NCBI GenBank assembly: GCA_947074225.1
Contig: CAMTOX010000044.1
Span: 1 to 9,915 of the forward strand
Direction: 5' to 3'
DNA length: 9,915 nt
Source of the DNA: an uncultured bacterium
GTDB taxonomy: Bacteria > Bacteroidota > Bacteroidia > Bacteroidales > Paludibacteraceae
Below, piece by piece: positions 6,797 through 9,915 of this stretch. Position 1 is the first letter of the stretch; every line of letters begins with the position of its first letter. The notes under the pieces were generated by a model. The model was given only the letters and a program-made list of their open reading frames with translations, was not told where the DNA came from and ran no database searches. The translations under genes were made by a program, and so were the position numbers.

Positions 6797-7996
6797 CTAT
6801 TGTTTAATACCTAACTTCTTAGCAATATGTTTTGGTAATGCTTTCTTGTTAAGAACAATGTTCATGGTTTTATATTCAGCAAAAGGTTTGCTCACATACC
6901 AAGTTCCTTTATATTGGTTGTTAGTTCCCCAAGAGTTTTTAACCATATAATAAGGTTTGCCGTTTTGATCTTTAGCAATACCATAAATCAACATGCCATG
7001 GTCGTCTGTTGTTTCCCAATTGTCGTATGCTTTTTGTCGCATTTCGGGGGTGATTACAAGTTCTGGCAATGGTCGTGAAGTAAGTTCTTTGCGTTTGTCG
7101 TCGCGGCTCATGCCGGTCCAACGTGCCATGTCGGAACCTGTAAGTTCAGCACCTTTATCGGCATCGGGCATTACTGCAATACCATTGCGTGTGAAACCTG
7201 TTTCACTAACATCGGCACCCCAAGCAATGGTGTAACCATTGTCTACGGCATAATCAAATACCTCCATAAGTTCGTTCAACGGAAGGTTGTACGACTGTGC
7301 CCAGCGCCAGTTATCTTGAATCTCTAAGATAAAAGGTTCATAAAATGGTTGGTGAGTATAAGAAGTCAAAGAGATATAGTCATCGGCATTTAAGCCAAGT
7401 TCTTTAACAAAGCTTTGTGGCGTATATTTCTTACCATTATATTCAAATTCTTCAGGAAGTTCTCCTAAGTAAGTGTCGTAAATAGCGCTCAAACCATCTT
7501 TCCATACTGGGGTAAGTTTTGAGGCTCCACTTTTAGCAATGGCATTTACATAAGCACCTGCTACAGCATCAAGCTCATTGTGTACTGGCAACGTGTCGCC
7601 ATACATAATGCCTGGCATAGCGCTATATGGGGCCAAACCGTAATGTTTCATACAGTAAATAACATCGTAGAAACTACCACCTGGTGAGAATGAGTTGTCG
7701 CCATGTAAACGTACATAACGCTCGGCACGATCGTTCATAGTGTGATGCACCACATACATTGGTGCTAAATAATGTTCGCCTTTACCTAAGCGTATAAGTT
7801 CTGCTTCAATAAGTGCAAGGCCAGAGAAGCTCCAGCAAGTGCTTGAACGGTGTTGGTTACGCACTTCGGTGATTGGAATCTCTTTAACGGTTGTAAATAC
7901 AAAACCCTCCTCTTCAGGGCTCTCTTGTGCATTGTTTTGAGCAGAGCTAAAAAGAGCCATGCTTAATGCCAATGCAAGGAATAAATGTTTCTTCAT
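6797..7996 (-). CDS. Secreted C1-family cysteine peptidase (bleomycin hydrolase/PepC-like aminopeptidase)
   Basis: The 399-residue product starts with a clear signal peptide (MKK, hydrophobic run, SSAQ near residue 20), so it is exported, probably to the periplasm. It has the papain-type residues in the bleomycin hydrolase/PepC arrangement: oxyanion Q48 and nucleophile C54 in NQHRSSTCWSFSG, H333 in DDHGMLIYG and N354 in VKNSWG, with the large insert between Cys and His typical of this family. Expected activity is aminopeptidase-like trimming of peptides; cytosolic relatives form hexamers with the active sites inside. An in-frame ATG at 8053 would add 19 residues ahead of the signal peptide, but that extension contains the promoter box at 8034-8041, so the start at 7996 is correct. 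The gene is single, ending before the hairpin at 6715-6773, and is divergent from the rhomboid gene. A peptide-scavenging role is inferred. Confidence 0.93.
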   Translation of the reverse strand: MKKHLFLALALSMALFSSAQNNAQESPEEEGFVFTTVKEIPITEVRNQHRSSTCWSFSGLALIEAELIRLGKGEHYLAPMYVVHHTMNDRAERYVRLHGDNSFSPGGSFYDVIYCMKHYGLAPYSAMPGIMYGDTLPVHNELDAVAGAYVNAIAKSGASKLTPVWKDGLSAIYDTYLGELPEEFEYNGKKYTPQSFVKELGLNADDYISLTSYTHQPFYEPFILEIQDNWRWAQSYNLPLNELMEVFDYAVDNGYTIAWGADVSETGFTRNGIAVMPDADKGAELTGSDMARWTGMSRDDKRKELTSRPLPELVITPEMRQKAYDNWETTDDHGMLIYGIAKDQNGKPYYMVKNSWGTNNQYKGTWYVSKPFAEYKTMNIVLNKKALPKHIAKKLGIKQ

Positions 7997-8033
7997 TGTA
8001 GTATAATAATTAATTATGGTTTCAATTTGATTG

Positions 8034-8041
8034 CAAATATA
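8034..8041 (-). promoter_or_regulatory. -7 promoter box (TATATTTG) of the C1 peptidase gene
   Basis: TATATTTG on the minus strand matches the Bacteroidetes TAnnTTTG consensus exactly and lies 37 bp upstream of the ATG at 7996, giving a leader of about 30 nt. It lies downstream of the alternative ATG at 8053, which therefore cannot be used by this transcript. No clear -33 element was seen. Confidence 0.6.
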
Positions 8042-8094
8042 GTTAAATATCATATTTATCTCCCATCATTTTAGCGTTAAATGCTAATAATTAC

Positions 8095-8102
8095 TATCTT
8101 TG
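8095..8102 (+). promoter_or_regulatory. -7 promoter box (TATCTTTG) of the rhomboid gene
   Basis: TATCTTTG matches TAnnTTTG and sits 55 bp before the ATG at 8158, implying a leader of just under 50 nt. Together with the box at 8034-8041 it makes a compact divergent promoter pair about 60 bp apart. Between them lies a small inverted repeat, TTAGC at 8071-8075 and GCTAA at 8083-8087, which could be an operator but is too short to claim. Confidence 0.55.
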
Positions 8103-8157
8103 AGAGGTGTTTTGATTTTTTCACATTGAAACATCACACCATAAAAATGCGCTTAAA

Positions 8158-8844
8158 ATGAACTTGAAGGATACACAAATAGAGAGAAAACACTTCTTCT
8201 ATGCCATGGTAATTCCTCTTACCTTGGCTATGCTAACTCTTCTCATCTTCCTGCTGCAGCAGGAATTTGCACCCATTACACGTGCTTTAGCACTCTTTCC
8301 CCGCCGTCCTTTTGGAATGGTGGGCATTATTACTTCGCCTTTGGTTCATGGTTCGTGGGAACATATGGCTAACAATTTGGTAGCATTCCTTTTTTTGGCA
8401 TGGTTGCTTTTCTATATTTACCGTACCATTGCTTGGCAAATTTTTCTTCAAATATGGATATATATAGGTATTTTACTCTGGATTATTGGTCGTTCTAGTT
8501 ATCACATTGGAGCCAGTGGCGTTATCTTTGGCTTGGCTTTTTTCCTTATGATTAGTGGTGGCATACGCAAGCAGCCGGCACTATTAGCAGTCTCTTTTAC
8601 GGTACTATTTCTTTATGGTAGTATGTTTTGGTATATCTTTCCTTGGGAAGCTACTTACGACATCTCTTGGGAGGCTCATCTCTCGGGGGCTATTGTGGGA
8701 AGTATTATGGCTCTTCTCTACCGTAAACAAGGGCCGCAGCCACCACAACAGATAGAGGATGACGATATAGATGATAATAATCCTTATTGGTTGGAAAAGG
8801 ATCAAAATAGTGAAGAGCAGAAGGTGGAAAATTCAGTAAATTAA
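8158..8844 (+). CDS. Rhomboid-family intramembrane serine protease
   Basis: This 228-residue polytopic membrane protein should cleave transmembrane substrates within the bilayer. The family marks are present: HGSWEHMANN at 64-73, whose H69 and N73 form the HxxxN oxyanion motif; GASG at 118-121 with catalytic S120; and H174 in WEAHLSGAIVG as the second catalytic residue. Hydrophobic helices lie at about 14-33, 52-64, 72-88, 94-111, 117-133, 141-161 and 173-187. The order of catalytic helices is the usual rhomboid one. The last ~40 residues form an acidic tail (IEDDDIDDNNPYW and on) with no recognised motif, probably cytoplasmic or periplasmic depending on topology. The start ATG is preceded by a promoter box at 8095. 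No substrate can be named. All key residues are intact, so an active protease is likely. Confidence 0.92.
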   Translation: MNLKDTQIERKHFFYAMVIPLTLAMLTLLIFLLQQEFAPITRALALFPRRPFGMVGIITSPLVHGSWEHMANNLVAFLFLAWLLFYIYRTIAWQIFLQIWIYIGILLWIIGRSSYHIGASGVIFGLAFFLMISGGIRKQPALLAVSFTVLFLYGSMFWYIFPWEATYDISWEAHLSGAIVGSIMALLYRKQGPQPPQQIEDDDIDDNNPYWLEKDQNSEEQKVENSVN

Positions 8845-8846
8845 TC

Positions 8847-8854
8847 TATATTTG
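8847..8854 (+). promoter_or_regulatory. Possible -7 box (TATATTTG) before the mini-ORF and Wzz-like gene
   Basis: An exact TAnnTTTG match begins 3 bp after the rhomboid stop codon. It lies 14 bp before the mini-ORF ATG at 8868 and about 127 bp before the Wzz-like ATG at 8982. Transcription starting some 7 bp downstream would give the mini-ORF an almost leaderless message, so this promoter may mainly serve the Wzz-like gene with the mini-ORF in its leader. Confidence 0.5.
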
Positions 8855-8867
8855 CACTTTACTTTAT

Positions 8868-8969
8868 ATGACTAAGGATTTTAAAAACTATTTGCTCTGT
8901 TGTGCAATACTGCTTTTTGGACTTTTTTCTACAGTTAACTTTTTAAAAACCTCAAAAATTAATATCTAA
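8868..8969 (+). CDS. Candidate 33-residue single-span membrane peptide
   Basis: A short ATG frame encodes 33 residues: a charged start (MTKDFKN), a strongly hydrophobic core of about 19 residues (YLLCCAILLFGLFSTVNFL) and a lysine-containing end (KTSKINI). This is the pattern of a single membrane helix. It ends 12 bp before the Wzz-like ATG and follows a promoter-like box at 8847. It could be a real small membrane protein, a leader peptide affecting translation of the next gene, or a chance frame in AT-rich leader DNA. I recognise no family. Confidence 0.35.
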   Translation: MTKDFKNYLLCCAILLFGLFSTVNFLKTSKINI

Positions 8970-8981
8970 AATTATATCACT

Positions 8982-9868
8982 ATGTCGGACGAAAGACGTG
9001 AAATGAACTTCTTTGAATTCCTTGCTCTTATAGGACGTTCTATTATTAACTTCTTCAAAATCATCGGAGTATTTATTCTTAAGACCTTTAGATTGGCTGT
9101 GCACTATTGGTGGATTGTTCTTATATGTATGGTATTAGGATTTGTGGCAGCCTACTTCATCTCTCAAGATAAAAATGTAAAATATAAAGGGGAAGCTACC
9201 ATCTATTTCTCTCCTCTTTTAAGAAGTCAGATACAACAGGGGTTAGCTCAATATCCACTTGTTGTTCTTAATTCTGAAACAGCAAAATCATTAACCTCTT
9301 TAAGTACCCCTCAGGCCTATCTGTTCCGTAAACTTAACACCTTTAATATTATTGATAGCAAGAACGACTCTATAGCCGATTTTGTGGATTACGACAATAA
9401 AGGTAAATTCATGGCCGATACTTTCAATGTTGTCATGCCCGACAGATTGCTTATTCGTGTAGTTGCTAAAGGAACCGATAACTTTAATGAGTATAAGAAT
9501 AGCTTAATAGAGTTCTTCCAATCTCAACCTAACATGCTTTATGCCGATGCTAAACGTAAAGAGATTGAGAAACAACAACTTGAAATTATTGAGCGCGATA
9601 TGTTGCGTTTAGATACCTTCTCCACATACGACTATTTGCAAAAACCCGGTATCTTATCTATGGAGATGGGTAGAACGATGTTAATCTCTGAACGTAAACA
9701 GGAGATTTATAGCCGACATCTTATTGCGGCTATAAAAAGATACCAATATACAGCCATGCAGATGGCGCAAACCCCCGATATTATTAACTTCCAAACAGAC
9801 TTCATGGTAACTCGTTTCCCTAAAATCTGGATGTGGTTTATTGGTGTTCTTGTGGGTGGTATATTTGG
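8982..9868 (+). CDS. Wzz-like polysaccharide chain-length/export protein, partial (3' end missing)
   Basis: About 295 authentic residues are present. After a charged and hydrophobic N-terminus comes a transmembrane helix at about 43-61 (WWIVLICMVLGFVAAYFIS), a large presumably periplasmic part from about 62 to 278 rich in charged helical sequence (KRKEIEKQQLEIIERDMLRLD), then a second membrane helix beginning near 282 (IWMWFIGVLVGGIFG). This two-helix layout with a long periplasmic loop is that of Wzz/polysaccharide co-polymerase proteins, which set the length of O-antigen or capsule chains at the inner membrane. Identification rests on architecture and general resemblance, not on a catalytic motif. 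The coding sequence is cut at 9868 by adapter sequence. The apparent C-terminus DRKSVV and stop codon at 9888-9890 are adapter translation, so the native protein continues beyond the contig. Neighbouring polysaccharide genes would be expected downstream. Confidence 0.75.
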
Positions 9869-9915
9869 AGATCGGAAGAGCGTCGTGTAGGGAAAGAGTG
9901 TAGGCTATAGTGTAG
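9869..9915. other. Illumina TruSeq adapter contamination (P5 side, i5 index D501)
   Basis: From AGATCGGAAGAGC at 9869 to 9901 the sequence equals the reverse complement of the 33-base Illumina read-1 adapter. Next come 8 bases, AGGCTATA (9902-9909), the reverse complement of the TruSeq HT i5 index D501 (TATAGCCT), and then GTGTAG (9910-9915), the beginning of the P5 flank in the same orientation. The order adapter-index-P5 flank leaves little doubt. These bases are not part of the genome and should be trimmed. Confidence 0.98.

Noticed and set aside
6993..7235. Plus-strand 80-residue frame within the peptidase gene
   Set aside because: It is antisense to conserved catalytic-domain coding sequence, so it is a shadow.
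8605..8805. Minus-strand 66-residue frame within the rhomboid gene
   Set aside because: It is antisense to the rhomboid C-terminal half with no independent support.
1..9868. CRISPR array, insertion sequence, phage or defence system
   Set aside because: No regularly spaced direct repeats, transposase, integrase or nuclease-helicase module is visible. The one nuclease carries a signal peptide and sorting tail and is an exported enzyme.

Overview
This AT-rich window looks like one assembled contig from a Bacteroidales bacterium. The signs are a protein with a C-terminal tail typical of the type IX secretion system (T9SS), several boxes matching the Bacteroidetes promoter motif TAnnTTTG, weak Shine-Dalgarno signals, and family members (lpxK, a PhoU-tailed Na/Pi carrier, a secreted C1 peptidase, a Wzz-like protein) of Bacteroidales flavour. 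Genus cannot be fixed from what is here; a T9SS-bearing lineage such as Prevotella-, Porphyromonas- or Paludibacter-like is plausible.

Layout, left to right. Positions 42-3558 carry three minus-strand genes close enough to be one operon: a secreted endonuclease/exonuclease/phosphatase protein with a sorting tail, an HD-domain hydrolase, and lpxK (lipid A 4'-kinase). lpxK lacks its usual C-terminal end and lies at the contig edge. About 1 kb (3589-4602) follows with no convincing gene but several strong predicted hairpins, including a nested stem of about 100 nt. Positions 4603-6279 (minus) encode a Na+/phosphate cotransporter-type membrane protein with a PhoU-like tail, followed by its own terminator. 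A gap of about 430 bp precedes a 24-bp perfect hairpin that ends a secreted bleomycin-hydrolase-like C1 peptidase (6797-7996, minus). From 7997 a divergent promoter region leads rightward into a rhomboid protease (8158-8844), a 33-residue membrane mini-ORF, and the first ~295 residues of a Wzz-like chain-length protein.

The last 47 bases (9869-9915) are not biological. They match the reverse complement of the Illumina TruSeq P5 adapter, including an 8-base index equal to D501. The final gene is therefore cut by the contig end, and its apparent last residues are adapter translation.

The genes do not form one obvious pathway. The common theme is the cell envelope and secreted hydrolysis: lipid A phosphorylation, surface-polysaccharide length control, membrane proteolysis, phosphate transport, and two exported enzymes. 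I found no phage, CRISPR, toxin-antitoxin or clear defence system. The least explained part is the structured intergenic region at 3.6-4.5 kb.
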